This document shows positions 50,162 through 59,033 of a stretch of 64,000 nt of DNA, in pieces (positions within the stretch are counted from its first letter, which is position 1; each line of letters begins with the position of its first letter). Source of the DNA: Vescimonas sanitatis (GTDB lineage Bacteria > Bacillota > Clostridia > Oscillospirales > Oscillospiraceae); the NCBI RefSeq assembly GCF_049060325.1, contig NZ_JBMGPW010000011.1, forward strand, positions 1-64,000. The letters are read 5' to 3'. The notes beneath the pieces were generated by a model. It did no database searches. It saw nothing but the letters and a program-made list of their open reading frames with translations, and was not told the DNA's origin. The position numbers and the translations under genes were made by a program.

Positions 50162-51391
50162 ATGAAGCAAGCTTGCTCATTAGAATCAATGGTTGATGCC
50201 GTACTGTCTGAAATGAAAAGACGGGGCAATGCAAAAAATACCATCGAACGGCATGAAAGGGCATACTCACAATTTTACGAGTATGCCCTAACACAAGGCG
50301 AAAACAGCTATTCAAAAGTTCTGGCGAGATCTTTTTTAGAGGAAAAGGAAAAACTATCAGCCTACCGAGGACCTCGTTTCATGGAGCAGTATAGGATTGC
50401 GCTGAATAAACTGGACGATATTGCCAAAGGTCAAGATATCCGTTTGAGGCATTTGGAAAACGGCTATCACTTGAAATCGTCTTGCTTTGACTGGGTAATT
50501 CCGTTCTTTGAGGAACGGCTTAAACGGCGGCTAAAGAACACATATGATGTTAGGACTCGGCTGCGTATATTGTCACTGTTTCTCTCATTTATTGAGACAC
50601 AAAACGCGAAAAAGTTGGAGGATATCAGTATTAATCATATAGCTGCTGCGTTTGAAGCGTCCACAGACCAGAACCACTTTCGCAGTACAATCCGCGAGTT
50701 CCTTAGCTTTGCTGCGGAAAATGGGTGGATGCCCACTAATCTGAGTTGTTTTGTTCCAAAAATTCGACGTCATAGAGGCGTACCTACCGTTTACAGTACA
50801 GATGATATTGAAACCTGTTTGGCATCTATCGACCGTACTACGCAGAGTGGCAAACGTACATATGCAGTATTACTTATTTGCGCCAGGCTGGGACTGAGGA
50901 ACACTGATGCCTGCGAATTGAAGTTCTCTGATATAGATTGGGTCAAGAAGACAATCTCCATTGTCCAGATGAAGACTGGCATCCCACTCGTACTGCCGCT
51001 CTTACCAGAAATTGAAGACGCAATAAATCGGTACATTGCAGCCCGCCCTCAAAGTGACCTTTCTTTTATCTTTTTGCGTCATAAAGCTCCGTATTATCCT
51101 CTGCGCAACTCGACGCTGGATTACGAGTTGCGGAAACTCTTAGAGGAGAATGGGATCAATACAGATGGGAAAAAGAAAGGCGCACATACCTTGCGCTCCA
51201 GCCTTGCCAGTTCACTTTTAAAAGAAGGCATTCACTATCCTGTTATTCAGAAAGCACTGGGGCATAGCAGCCCTAACGCAACTAAGTACTATACCAAAAT
51301 CGATATCTCCCGTTTGAGAGATTGCGCATTGGAAGTGCCTCCACCTTCTGGAAACTTTGAACGGCTTATAAAGGAGTCTGGACATGCGTAA
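50162..51391 (+). CDS. RIT tyrosine recombinase A
   Basis: The 409-residue recombinase has an N-terminal core-binding region and a catalytic domain with arginine I in CARLGLRNTDACELK (about residue 243), HTLRSSLASSLL (about 341), and LGHSSPNATKYYTKID carrying the last histidine and nucleophilic tyrosine (about 366-377). In RIT elements the first, longest protein (RitA) acts with RitB and RitC. AAGGAGTG precedes the ATG. It overlaps the next gene by 8 bases. Confidence 0.88.
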   Translation: MKQACSLESMVDAVLSEMKRRGNAKNTIERHERAYSQFYEYALTQGENSYSKVLARSFLEEKEKLSAYRGPRFMEQYRIALNKLDDIAKGQDIRLRHLENGYHLKSSCFDWVIPFFEERLKRRLKNTYDVRTRLRILSLFLSFIETQNAKKLEDISINHIAAAFEASTDQNHFRSTIREFLSFAAENGWMPTNLSCFVPKIRRHRGVPTVYSTDDIETCLASIDRTTQSGKRTYAVLLICARLGLRNTDACELKFSDIDWVKKTISIVQMKTGIPLVLPLLPEIEDAINRYIAARPQSDLSFIFLRHKAPYYPLRNSTLDYELRKLLEENGINTDGKKKGAHTLRSSLASSLLKEGIHYPVIQKALGHSSPNATKYYTKIDISRLRDCALEVPPPSGNFERLIKESGHA

Positions 51392-52361
51392 GAAAAAAAC
51401 TTTTGAATATACCAGCTACTTTGCAGCAGAGTTTAATGGTTTTCTGCAATATAGAATTTCTGGCGGCAGCAACGGTCTTGAGGAACGACGCGTATTAAAA
51501 AGTCTGGATGACTATTTGATACAAAGTGGAATGGTGAAAAAGAAACTGGATGGAATTATCGTAGATGCATGGATTAATTCTTTGAATGTTGGTGGAAACA
51601 CAAAAGCGCATTATGTCAGTGTTTACCGGCAATTTGCACACTACCTCACCGGATTGGGTTATAAAGCGTATATCCCACCACCTTTACAAATAAAACGCAA
51701 CTATACTCCGTATGTTTTCACATCCGAGGAAATGAAACGATTATTTGAGGCATGCGACAATATTCCCGCGAGACGCAGTTTGACAAAAGCAGAAGTTTGG
51801 CTCCCGGTTATGGTTAGGATGCTTTATGGTTGCGGTTTGAGGGTTGGCGAAGCAGTTTCTCTCCAAAATAAAGATATTGACTGGACAGAGGGAACTCTTT
51901 TAATCAGGGCTGCCAAAGGAAACAAAGACCGGTTGGTTCCCATGAGTAACTCGCTGATTGATGTTTGCCGTACATATCATAGTATTGCGCATCCATTTCC
52001 TAATTCCGAGGATTTCTTTTTTTATAATCACAAAAAACAACCTCTTTCAACTCTTACCCCCTATATTTGGTTAAGGAGGGCTCTTGAAATTGCCGGTATT
52101 GACCGTCATCCGTACCCTAAACAGTTGAGGGGTGTCTGTGTCCACTGTCTTCGGCATACATTTGCGGTACACACATTACAGTTACAGAGCAAACGAGGAA
52201 TAGATCGTTTCTATTCCGTACCAATTCTTTCAACTTATATGGGGCATACAGATATTTATGGAACGGAATTGTATCTTCGCCTCACGCCCGAATGTTACGA
52301 ACACATAGTGGATTGTGCGGAAAAAGATACGGGTGACATATTCCCGGAGGTACTACCATGA
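51384..52361 (+). CDS. RIT tyrosine recombinase B
   Basis: The 325-residue recombinase has arginine I in YGCGLRVGEAVSLQNKDIDW (about 150), VHCLRHTFAVHTL (about 253) and MGHTDIYGTELYLRLTPE (about 286) with final histidine and tyrosine. The spacer between H-x-x-R and the last histidine is longer than usual because of SKRGIDRFYSVPIL. It overlaps the third recombinase by 4 bases (ATGA), so all three are probably made together. Confidence 0.88.
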   Translation: MRKKKTFEYTSYFAAEFNGFLQYRISGGSNGLEERRVLKSLDDYLIQSGMVKKKLDGIIVDAWINSLNVGGNTKAHYVSVYRQFAHYLTGLGYKAYIPPPLQIKRNYTPYVFTSEEMKRLFEACDNIPARRSLTKAEVWLPVMVRMLYGCGLRVGEAVSLQNKDIDWTEGTLLIRAAKGNKDRLVPMSNSLIDVCRTYHSIAHPFPNSEDFFFYNHKKQPLSTLTPYIWLRRALEIAGIDRHPYPKQLRGVCVHCLRHTFAVHTLQLQSKRGIDRFYSVPILSTYMGHTDIYGTELYLRLTPECYEHIVDCAEKDTGDIFPEVLP

Positions 52362-53374
52362 AAACAACGTCATTTTCTCAACGCCTTGGGACGTATTTTG
52401 ATGAGTATCTTCCTAATGTTCGCAACTATAGCCCTAACACGATTGCCTCGTACCAAGATACTTTCCGCCTTCTGCTGGAGTATATGGCGGAACAGCAGCA
52501 CATAAAACCATACTTGCTGGACTACAAACACTTTTCCGACAAGGTGATCTTATCCTTCTTGAATTGGTTGGAAACCCACCGTAACTGCAGTCCCTCAACC
52601 CGAAACCAAAGGCTTTCGGCTATTTCCGCTTTTTTCAAATATGCTTCTCAGCGCAGTATCTCCGCATTAAAGATTTGCTCCAATATAGCAAGTATTCCTC
52701 CGAAAAAGACTCCTCGCCATATTTTTTCATACTTTTCCGTGGAGGAATTGAGAGTCCTGCTGCAAATGCCAGACCCCAGAAAACCTCTGGAACGACGGGA
52801 CATCGTACTGCTGAGTCTTTTATACGACAGTGGAGCCAGGGCACAGGAGTTATGCGGCATACGAGTTGGAGACATTCGATTTAGCAATCCCGCAAGTGTG
52901 CTTTTGCACGGTAAAGGCGGCAAAAGCCGTGTTGTACCTCTTATGAACCGGCCCACAAGGATTCTTCAGCAGTTCATTGCTGAGCGCAAATTCGGAACTG
53001 CAGAAAAAGATGCTCCTTTATTTTTAAATCAGCGCGGCGAACCAATTACCCCAGCCTGTATCCGAAACGTTATTTGCAAATACATTTCCAGAGCAAAGAA
53101 CATACGCCCGGATTTATTCAATGAATCTTCGTATTCACCGCACAGTTTTAGACATAGCAAAGCAGTTCATTTGCTGGAGGCTGGCACAGAATTAGTTTAC
53201 ATTCGCGACTTTTTAGGACATGTCTCTGTCCAAACGACAGAAATATACGCCACAGTAAGTCAATCCATGCTGAATAGTGTCCTCCGCAACAGAAGTATAC
53301 CCAAGGTGTTGAATGTGGATTTGAATGAAATCTCCCACGATGCGATCCCGGATTATTTGAGAAAGAAAAAATAA
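52358..53374 (+). CDS. RIT tyrosine recombinase C
   Basis: The 338-residue recombinase has a SAM-like N-terminal domain (YSPNTIASYQDTFRLLLEYM), arginine I in YDSGARAQELCGIRVGDI (about 159), SPHSFRHSKAVHLLEAG (about 261) and FLGHVSVQTTEIYATVS (about 286) with the tyrosine. All catalytic residues appear intact. Its stop codon overlaps the first two bases of the right inverted repeat. Confidence 0.88.
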   Translation: MKTTSFSQRLGTYFDEYLPNVRNYSPNTIASYQDTFRLLLEYMAEQQHIKPYLLDYKHFSDKVILSFLNWLETHRNCSPSTRNQRLSAISAFFKYASQRSISALKICSNIASIPPKKTPRHIFSYFSVEELRVLLQMPDPRKPLERRDIVLLSLLYDSGARAQELCGIRVGDIRFSNPASVLLHGKGGKSRVVPLMNRPTRILQQFIAERKFGTAEKDAPLFLNQRGEPITPACIRNVICKYISRAKNIRPDLFNESSYSPHSFRHSKAVHLLEAGTELVYIRDFLGHVSVQTTEIYATVSQSMLNSVLRNRSIPKVLNVDLNEISHDAIPDYLRKKK

Positions 53375-53462
53375 ATATTATGTGAGGTGTTTTTATGAAA
53401 AAATCCCTTATTTCAAGTCATTCCGCCTACCACCGCCCTCGTGACAAACTCGTCACATATTA
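53373..53462 (-). repeat. RIT right terminal inverted repeat
   Basis: Inverted copy of 49992-50081. On the plus strand it contains GTGAGGTG followed by an ATG at 53395, which starts the reading frame of the next gene; the first 20-22 codons of that gene are repeat sequence. Confidence 0.95.
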
Positions 53463-54096
53463 CCTGTACTGCTACGATTTGCACCAGCAGGAACTGGCCC
53501 AGCATAGGCGGATCATTGGCAAGGCAACCTTCACCAACGGAGATCAAAAAGAATTCACCAGTGCGCGGGAGTATCTGCAGATGATTTGGGAGGAACTGCC
53601 GGATCGAAATATCACTGGCTTCCGGTTTGAAACATTGACGGATGATCCGGAGGTCAAAAAGGCGGTGGATGATATTCTGCTGGATTTTGGCGGTGAGGGC
53701 AATCCTCGCCGCACCTGTAACTATGGACTGGCAGAGGAGGGCAAGCGCCAGCTTCAAGCCGCTGCCGAACCAGGCGTCCCACATCAGTATGAGTGGTTTG
53801 TCATCACTGAAATCAATACCCCAAAGGAGCAGCACTGCCAGGAGCTGACACTTGAGGATGCCATTCAGACCTACGAGGACAGCCCCCAACCGGAAAAGCG
53901 GCTGGGTGTCACTAAGAATGGTATCGCTACAGTGGATCTTGTATGCACCTGCGAGGGTGAGCAGCGGTTCTTCGAGGACTACAAGAAGCTGGCCAGTTTT
54001 CGAGAGGATCCAGTCATTGCCACTGCTGTGGAAAGAATCCATGAGAAACTGGGGCAGGATGCGCCCTGCCAGGAAATGCAGATGGGAGGTATGTAA
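53395..54096 (+). CDS. 3' part of the LPD28-family gene, restarted inside the RIT repeat
   Basis: The 233-residue frame begins MKKSLISSHSAYHRPRDKLV, encoded by the right inverted repeat, and from about residue 22 continues a domain typical of the second half of LPD28-type polyvalent proteins (KATFTNGDQKEFTSAREYLQ, FRFETLTDDPEVKKAVDDIL, LEDAIQTYEDSPQPEKRLGV). It ends CQEMQMGGM. The natural partner N-terminal part ends at 49979. The repeat-borne ATG and ribosome-binding site could still permit translation of this half. Confidence 0.7.
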   Translation: MKKSLISSHSAYHRPRDKLVTYYLYCYDLHQQELAQHRRIIGKATFTNGDQKEFTSAREYLQMIWEELPDRNITGFRFETLTDDPEVKKAVDDILLDFGGEGNPRRTCNYGLAEEGKRQLQAAAEPGVPHQYEWFVITEINTPKEQHCQELTLEDAIQTYEDSPQPEKRLGVTKNGIATVDLVCTCEGEQRFFEDYKKLASFREDPVIATAVERIHEKLGQDAPCQEMQMGGM

Positions 54097-54097
54097 A

Positions 54098-55069
54098 TTG
54101 TCCATTCCGAAAGAATGGCTGGCTTTTCTGCGGGAGCAGTACCCTGCAGGGAGCCGAATCAAGCTCAGAGAGATGAAAGATCCCTATCACCCGGTGCCGC
54201 CCGGTACCACGGGTACGCTGGAAAGCATCGATGATATCGGGCAATTTCATGTGAAGTGGGACAATGGCAGTGGTCTGGCTCTGGTCATGGGAGAGGACAG
54301 CTTCACTGTCCTGCCGCCTGAACCCACCATCATGAAGCTGTATATGCCCCTCACCGCAGACTTCTATGAGCGGAACGAATGGGGTGACATCGAGGACTAC
54401 AGCACAGAATTGGAGGGCGGCAGTCTCCGTAATTACGAAGGCCAGATCCTCAAGGCCCTCATCGGCAACCGGATGCCGGAGGAAGCGGAAAGCGGCATCA
54501 TGCACTGGTATGATGTAGACGATGAGGTCAACAGAAAGGTGCGCTCCGTGGTATTCACGGTAGAGGAGCATGACCGGAAACTCTGGGGTGTGGCAGAATG
54601 CCGTGTGATTGGGGAACTTTCCACCCATGAACTGGATGCTCTCAAGGAGTACATCGCCGGTCAGGCTTCGGATGGCTGGGGTGAAGGCTTTGAGCAGCAT
54701 GAGATTTCTGTGGACGGCGGAGAGCTCTATGTTCATCTGTGGAACAGCGATCACTGGAGCATCCAGACAGAGCAGGAACTGTTTGCCCCCAAAATCGCAG
54801 AAGGACTTCCCGAGTTGTGCTTCTCGACCCTTGCCTCCACTGGCCAGCTCATCTGCGTCAAGCGGGGCGAGAACGGCTACTACCCTTCGGACTGGGACAC
54901 CGGTGATAAGGAGCGGAATGTGGAGCTGGCAGATGAGCTGAATGAGAACCTGGGCGTCAGCCCCGTCCAGCGTCAGGCCATGGAGGTGGGCAGTATGTGC
55001 GGTTGGGATGTCCCTGGCGCAGATCCCAAAGCCGATGAGCAAGAGCCGATGGGCATGAGGCTCAGTTAG
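54098..55069 (+). CDS. DUF4314 protein with a DUF6329-like C-terminal region
   Basis: The 323-residue protein begins with a DUF4314 domain (about 10-65: GSRIKLREMKDPYHPVPPGT, DDIGQFHVKWDNGSGLALV, GEDSFTVL). The rest (from IMKLYMPLTADFYER) resembles larger element-encoded proteins of unknown function. The start is taken as TTG at 54098, which follows GGGAGGT and lies just after the previous stop; the frame is open much further upstream but that part overlaps the preceding gene. It ends in PMGMRLS. Confidence 0.72.
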   Translation: MSIPKEWLAFLREQYPAGSRIKLREMKDPYHPVPPGTTGTLESIDDIGQFHVKWDNGSGLALVMGEDSFTVLPPEPTIMKLYMPLTADFYERNEWGDIEDYSTELEGGSLRNYEGQILKALIGNRMPEEAESGIMHWYDVDDEVNRKVRSVVFTVEEHDRKLWGVAECRVIGELSTHELDALKEYIAGQASDGWGEGFEQHEISVDGGELYVHLWNSDHWSIQTEQELFAPKIAEGLPELCFSTLASTGQLICVKRGENGYYPSDWDTGDKERNVELADELNENLGVSPVQRQAMEVGSMCGWDVPGADPKADEQEPMGMRLS

Positions 55070-55080
55070 GAGGTGTCGAA

Positions 55081-56325
55081 TTGGATTATCAGAAAAAAGC
55101 GTTTGAGGTTGAGATCAGCAACGGCGGACCCAGAGGATATGAAACTGCTATCACACTGAAGCTTCCTGCAACCTGGGCAGAGTTTCATGATGCGCTCCAA
55201 AAGGCACGGATCCCCGATGGCCGGAATTGCGGCATTGAGCTGACCCGAAGCTGGTGGGCCGGCCTCTCCTCCGACCTCATCGGCGGCGCCAAAAATCTCT
55301 ATGAACTGAACCTCTTCGCAAGGCGGCTGACCATGCTGACCAGTGTGGAACTGCTTTCCATGGATGGCCTGCTGAAAATGGAACAGGCCCAGGGCACAAA
55401 ATCCATTCCGCTTCCCAGGCTTATCAACCTTACATTCAATGCAGACTGCCATATCGTCCCCGATGTTTTCAATGATGAAAGCTTGGGGGCGTTTCTGTAT
55501 GAAAACGAGATGCTCACGAAAGAGGTCGAGTGCCTGCTGGACACCACCGAACCGGGCAGCGGCTATCGTGGGCGTCTTCTGGAGGTCTTTGGGGAAGAAC
55601 ATCGCCAGGCCATCGGCGGTGTATTTACCAGCTGCGGCTATATGGAACCAAGCGGAGAGGCGTTTGAGGAAGTGTATCGGCCTGGTCAGATGGCTTACTT
55701 TGACCGGTCAGGTTCCCCGGTGGTGCTGGAAGTGACCATGGGCTGTTTTGATGACCCGGCGTATGACAGCGATAAAAGCGCATTCCTGAATCTTCCGGCT
55801 ATCGGAAACGCCATAGGACAGGCCATTGATAAGGTGGGGGCCAGCTCCGAGAAGGAGTGCGGGTTCCAGTGCGTGGAATGCCTGATCCCCTCCCTTCGGG
55901 AGATGATTGACGACGCAATAGCAGATGCAGGAGGGCTTGCCCCTGCGGAAAAAATAGCCGCCCTGCTCAAACAGAAGCAGCGTATTTGGAATGAGGACGC
56001 CATTATAAAATATAAGGCGATTCTGGAAGCAAGCGGCTGTTCTGGCTTGCAGGATGCCATTCGATTGATGGAGGATCTGGATCAATATGAGCTCCGTCCA
56101 GATGTGGCTCAACCATGGAGTTATGCGGAGCTGGTTCTGCGGGAGAAATACCCGGATCTGCCGGAAGCCCTTTTCCAGACGGGTCAGTCAGCGGAGATCG
56201 GCAGAGAGCTTCTGGAGGATAGGAATGGGGTCATCACAGGATACGGACTAATCCGCAGACTGGACGGTCAGCCCATTCAGTCTCTCCATGAAGCCCCGGA
56301 GCAGAACGGAATGGAGATGATTTGA
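55081..56325 (+). CDS. ArdA-like protein, second paralogue
   Basis: The 414-residue protein repeats the two-module layout seen at 46670: module 1 about residues 78-150 (YELNLFARRLTMLTSVEL, then PRLINLTFNADCHIVPDVFND) and module 2 about 300-380 (KIAALLKQKQRIWNEDAII, then QDAIRLMEDLDQYELRPDVAQ). Start is TTG at 55081 after AGGAGGTG. It ends EQNGMEMI and the next gene begins immediately. An antirestriction role is inferred from module similarity only. Confidence 0.68.
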   Translation: MDYQKKAFEVEISNGGPRGYETAITLKLPATWAEFHDALQKARIPDGRNCGIELTRSWWAGLSSDLIGGAKNLYELNLFARRLTMLTSVELLSMDGLLKMEQAQGTKSIPLPRLINLTFNADCHIVPDVFNDESLGAFLYENEMLTKEVECLLDTTEPGSGYRGRLLEVFGEEHRQAIGGVFTSCGYMEPSGEAFEEVYRPGQMAYFDRSGSPVVLEVTMGCFDDPAYDSDKSAFLNLPAIGNAIGQAIDKVGASSEKECGFQCVECLIPSLREMIDDAIADAGGLAPAEKIAALLKQKQRIWNEDAIIKYKAILEASGCSGLQDAIRLMEDLDQYELRPDVAQPWSYAELVLREKYPDLPEALFQTGQSAEIGRELLEDRNGVITGYGLIRRLDGQPIQSLHEAPEQNGMEMI

Positions 56326-56326
56326 T

Positions 56327-57376
56327 ATGGCAGAAGAACAGGCACTTGTTCAATTGATGGATACACTGGACGGACTGGAACTGACCAAATCCGAATACGA
56401 GTGGCTGGAACAGCGGTTTGCCGCCATGACGGAAAAGGAGCAGTTCCTGTTCCGCGGTGCGATGAAGCTGGAGAAGCCTGAAACAGCCAGCGGAGCCATC
56501 AGTATTGCCAGTCAGCTTCACTGTTATGAGCTGTTTTACAGCGCCGGGGACGAGGACGCTCTGGGTCAGTTTGTCATGAAGCATCTGGAGCAGGTTCCGG
56601 ATGTTGCCCGTCCCTATCTCTCTCCCGCCTATGTTGGGCAGATGTTCCAGCAGGAAGGAGCCTCCGGCGTGTTTTGCGAAGGCCATTATATCCGGCGCAG
56701 TGCTGCCCCAGAACATCAACCGGATAAAAACCTCTCAGAACTCCCCACAACCGGCGAATACGCCATCCGTATCAAGCTGGCCAGCCGCTCCAATATGGAG
56801 GGCGTCTGGATAGGGTTCCCCGACGCCGGGGAATACACGGATCCCAATTATCCGGATGAACTGCTTTTGGGCCTGGACGCAATGCAGGCAGAGAGTCTCA
56901 GCGAGTGCATCGCTTTGGAGGTGGACTGCTGTCTGCCCCAGCTGATGGATATCCTTTCCCAGTATGACTCAGCCAGTGAACTTGTGCGCCATGCCATTGA
57001 CTTTGGACATGTATGGGCAGAACAGGGCCAGGGTGAGGCGTACTGGATGGATAAATGGCAGGCTGTTCTGGAGCTGGAGGACTGCCACCGGCTGGATCAG
57101 GCATTGGACTTTTCCCAAAACCTTCAGCACTTTGCCTTCATACCCCGTGGGGTCGAGCTTGGCAGATTTGGCTTCGAGCTGGCGGTCAAGAGCCAGGTTA
57201 TTGACCGGAACAGCTTTCTGGCCAAATGCTTTGATGGAAAGAGCTATGCCGAATGGTATATCCAAAAGCATGGTCTGAGCGCCACCGACCACGGCTATGT
57301 TGCCTGGAATGGAGGGGAACTCCATTACGAATACAGTGATTTGGGCGGATCGCCGATGACAGCCCAGACAATGTGA
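56327..57376 (+). CDS. ArdA-like protein, third paralogue
   Basis: The 349-residue protein has two further copies of the module: about 15-85 (LTKSEYEWLEQRFAAMTEKE, then GAISIASQLHCYELFYSAGDE) and about 220-300 (SASELVRHAIDFGHVW, then DQALDFSQNLQHFAFIPRGVELGRFGFELAVKS). It follows the second paralogue by one base, so the two are coupled. It ends SPMTAQTM. With the 46670 gene, three two-module ArdA-like proteins lie within 11 kb. Confidence 0.66.
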   Translation: MAEEQALVQLMDTLDGLELTKSEYEWLEQRFAAMTEKEQFLFRGAMKLEKPETASGAISIASQLHCYELFYSAGDEDALGQFVMKHLEQVPDVARPYLSPAYVGQMFQQEGASGVFCEGHYIRRSAAPEHQPDKNLSELPTTGEYAIRIKLASRSNMEGVWIGFPDAGEYTDPNYPDELLLGLDAMQAESLSECIALEVDCCLPQLMDILSQYDSASELVRHAIDFGHVWAEQGQGEAYWMDKWQAVLELEDCHRLDQALDFSQNLQHFAFIPRGVELGRFGFELAVKSQVIDRNSFLAKCFDGKSYAEWYIQKHGLSATDHGYVAWNGGELHYEYSDLGGSPMTAQTM

Positions 57377-57457
57377 AGGCGGCATTTTTGTTGGATTTTG
57401 GTATCGCTATTCCATAAAGCGTGTGATAGTGTTGCGGAGCAAAAGGAGGTGCTTCCA

Positions 57458-57742
57458 ATGGATGAGCGAAAAGAGATCCTGCAGGATACCATAGACCGCC
57501 TCATCGAAACCGCTTTGCAGGAGCTGGATCAGAAGCTGCCTGAAGCTGGCGGGGAGGCTGCTCTCTCCCACATCAGCGACCAGCTCCGACAGGACGCACA
57601 GCTGGATGAGCAGCACCGCAAACTGATGCTGGATTATATCCGGCAATTGAATCAGGTGACTCACTGCCAGTGCAGACACCTCTACTGTCAGGGAGCGTTG
57701 GACTGTGTCCTGCTTCTGCGAGGGCTGGGGGTGATCCGGTAA
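57458..57742 (+). CDS. DUF6809-like small helical protein
   Basis: The 94-residue protein is predicted helical (DTIDRLIETALQELDQKLPE, LDYIRQLNQVTHCQCRHLYCQGALDCVLLLRGLG), matching small DUF6809-type proteins of these elements; the match is from memory of the pattern. The ATG at 57458 has AAGGAGGTG upstream. A strong terminator follows, which ends this stretch of the element. Confidence 0.65.
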   Translation: MDERKEILQDTIDRLIETALQELDQKLPEAGGEAALSHISDQLRQDAQLDEQHRKLMLDYIRQLNQVTHCQCRHLYCQGALDCVLLLRGLGVIR

Positions 57743-57762
57743 CAACAGAATAAGAAAACACA

Positions 57763-57802
57763 GGGGCCGTTTTTCCGCAAGGGATAACGGCCCCTGCTTT
57801 TT
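57763..57802 (+). terminator. Terminator between two transcription blocks of the element
   Basis: AGGGGCCGTT and AACGGCCCCT pair around a TTTCCGCAAGGGAT-type loop, followed by GCTTTTTTG. Confidence 0.8.
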
Positions 57803-57843
57803 TGCGCCCTTTTTCGGAAAAACGCCCCGGAAAGGAGGCATCC

Positions 57844-58176
57844 ATGCAGAAGGAACTGCTTGCGGAGCATCTGAAGCGATACCATCCGTGTGCTTTGTGC
57901 GCCGCAACCAGCCGGGAATTGGAACGGACCTTTTCCATCAAGGGCACAGAGCTTCGGCAGCTTGTCAATCAGCTGCGCCGGGCCGGGATCCCGATTGCCA
58001 GCAACTCCAGCGGCTATTTTTATGCCGCCACCGAGCAGGAGGTACGGGCAACCATTGGACATCTGACCCGCAGGATCAGCGGTATCGCCGCCGCCATCCA
58101 CGGCCTGAACCGCTCCCTGGAACAGTTTGACACCGACCAGACCCGCCTGCCCCTGAAGGGGGGTGATGGCAACTGA
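57844..58176 (+). CDS. Small winged-helix-like protein preceding the methylase
   Basis: The 110-residue protein has a likely helix-turn-helix (TSRELERTFSIKGTELRQLV, then LRRAGIPIASNSSGYFYA as wing) and a helical C-terminus. It may regulate the downstream methylase block, by position. The ATG at 57844 has AAAGGAGG upstream. Its TGA stop overlaps the likely CTG start of the methylase. Confidence 0.68.
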   Translation: MQKELLAEHLKRYHPCALCAATSRELERTFSIKGTELRQLVNQLRRAGIPIASNSSGYFYAATEQEVRATIGHLTRRISGIAAAIHGLNRSLEQFDTDQTRLPLKGGDGN

Positions 58177-59033
58177 ACAGCTTCATGTCCTGGATCGGCG
58201 GCAAAAAGGCCCTGCGGGAGCTGATCGTGAGTCTGTTTCCAATATACTACGAGCGATACATCGAAGTCTTCGGCGGGGGTGGCTGGGTTCTCTTTCACAA
58301 ACCACCCGGTAATGATTTCGAGGTCTATAACGATTTCAACGGGCTGCTGGTCAACCTCTACCGCTGTGTCAGGGAAAAACCGGAAGAACTCATGGAGGCC
58401 CTGCGGTTTGTGCTGAATGCAAGGGAGGATTTCGATGCTGTCCGGGCGGCGCTGGCACGGGACAGCCCCGCAAGTGATGTCCAGCGGGCTGCATGGTTCT
58501 ATCAGCTGATCCGTTATTCCTATGCTTCGGGATTGACCAGCTTCGGCAGCCAGCCCCACGATATCCGGTCTAATTTCCCTCTAATTGAACAAGCCCATCG
58601 CAGGCTGGCGAAGGTCGTTATTGAGAACAAGGACTTCGAAAGGCTGATTCGCCAATATGACCGCCCTGTGAGCTTTTTCTATCTCGACCCGCCCTACCAT
58701 GCCACAGAAGGGTATTACCAGAATATCGGTGAAAATGGATTCACCGAGGCCGATCACATCCGTTTGAGGGACACCCTCCTCTCCATCCAGGGAAAGTTCC
58801 TGCTGTCCTACAATGACGATGCTTTTGTGCGGGGGCTGTACGACCAGCCGGGAATTTTTCTGATGGAAACCACTCGCATCAACAACATCAAGCAGCGGTA
58901 CGACAATGGGTGCCAGTTCCCGGAGTTGATCATCGCCAACTATGATCCGCAGGAGAGGAACCGGACAATGCCCTCCCAAATGACCCTCTTTGACGGAAAT
59001 GGGGGTGATTTGCTTGAACGAACATCAAAATGA
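58173..59033 (+). CDS. DNA adenine methylase (D12 class N6-MTase)
   Basis: The 286-residue enzyme transfers methyl groups to adenine N6. It shows the SAM motif SWIGGKKALRELIV, the EVFGGGGWVLFHKP loop and the catalytic FFYLDPPYHATEGYY (DPPY). The frame starting CTG-AAC-AGC-TTC-ATG gives the usual D12 N-terminus NSFMSWIGGKK and has GGGGGTGAT at a proper distance, so a CTG start at 58173 is likely; ATG at 58185 is the alternative. No partner endonuclease is seen, so it is an orphan methylase, perhaps for protection or regulation. Confidence 0.88.
   Translation: MNSFMSWIGGKKALRELIVSLFPIYYERYIEVFGGGGWVLFHKPPGNDFEVYNDFNGLLVNLYRCVREKPEELMEALRFVLNAREDFDAVRAALARDSPASDVQRAAWFYQLIRYSYASGLTSFGSQPHDIRSNFPLIEQAHRRLAKVVIENKDFERLIRQYDRPVSFFYLDPPYHATEGYYQNIGENGFTEADHIRLRDTLLSIQGKFLLSYNDDAFVRGLYDQPGIFLMETTRINNIKQRYDNGCQFPELIIANYDPQERNRTMPSQMTLFDGNGGDLLERTSK

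Larger units (their letters stand above)
49992..53462 (+). mobile_element. RIT (recombinase-in-trio) element
   Basis: Three overlapping same-strand tyrosine recombinase genes are flanked by 90-bp inverted repeats: 49992-50081 and 53373-53462, differing at two positions only. This is the defining architecture of RIT elements, which move by tyrosine recombination and not by DDE transposase. The AT-rich composition differs from both flanks. The insertion lies in an LPD28-family gene. About 20 extra bases at the left edge include the small palindrome TGTGCTTGAGCACA (49971-49984), so the exact left boundary is uncertain. Confidence 0.85.
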
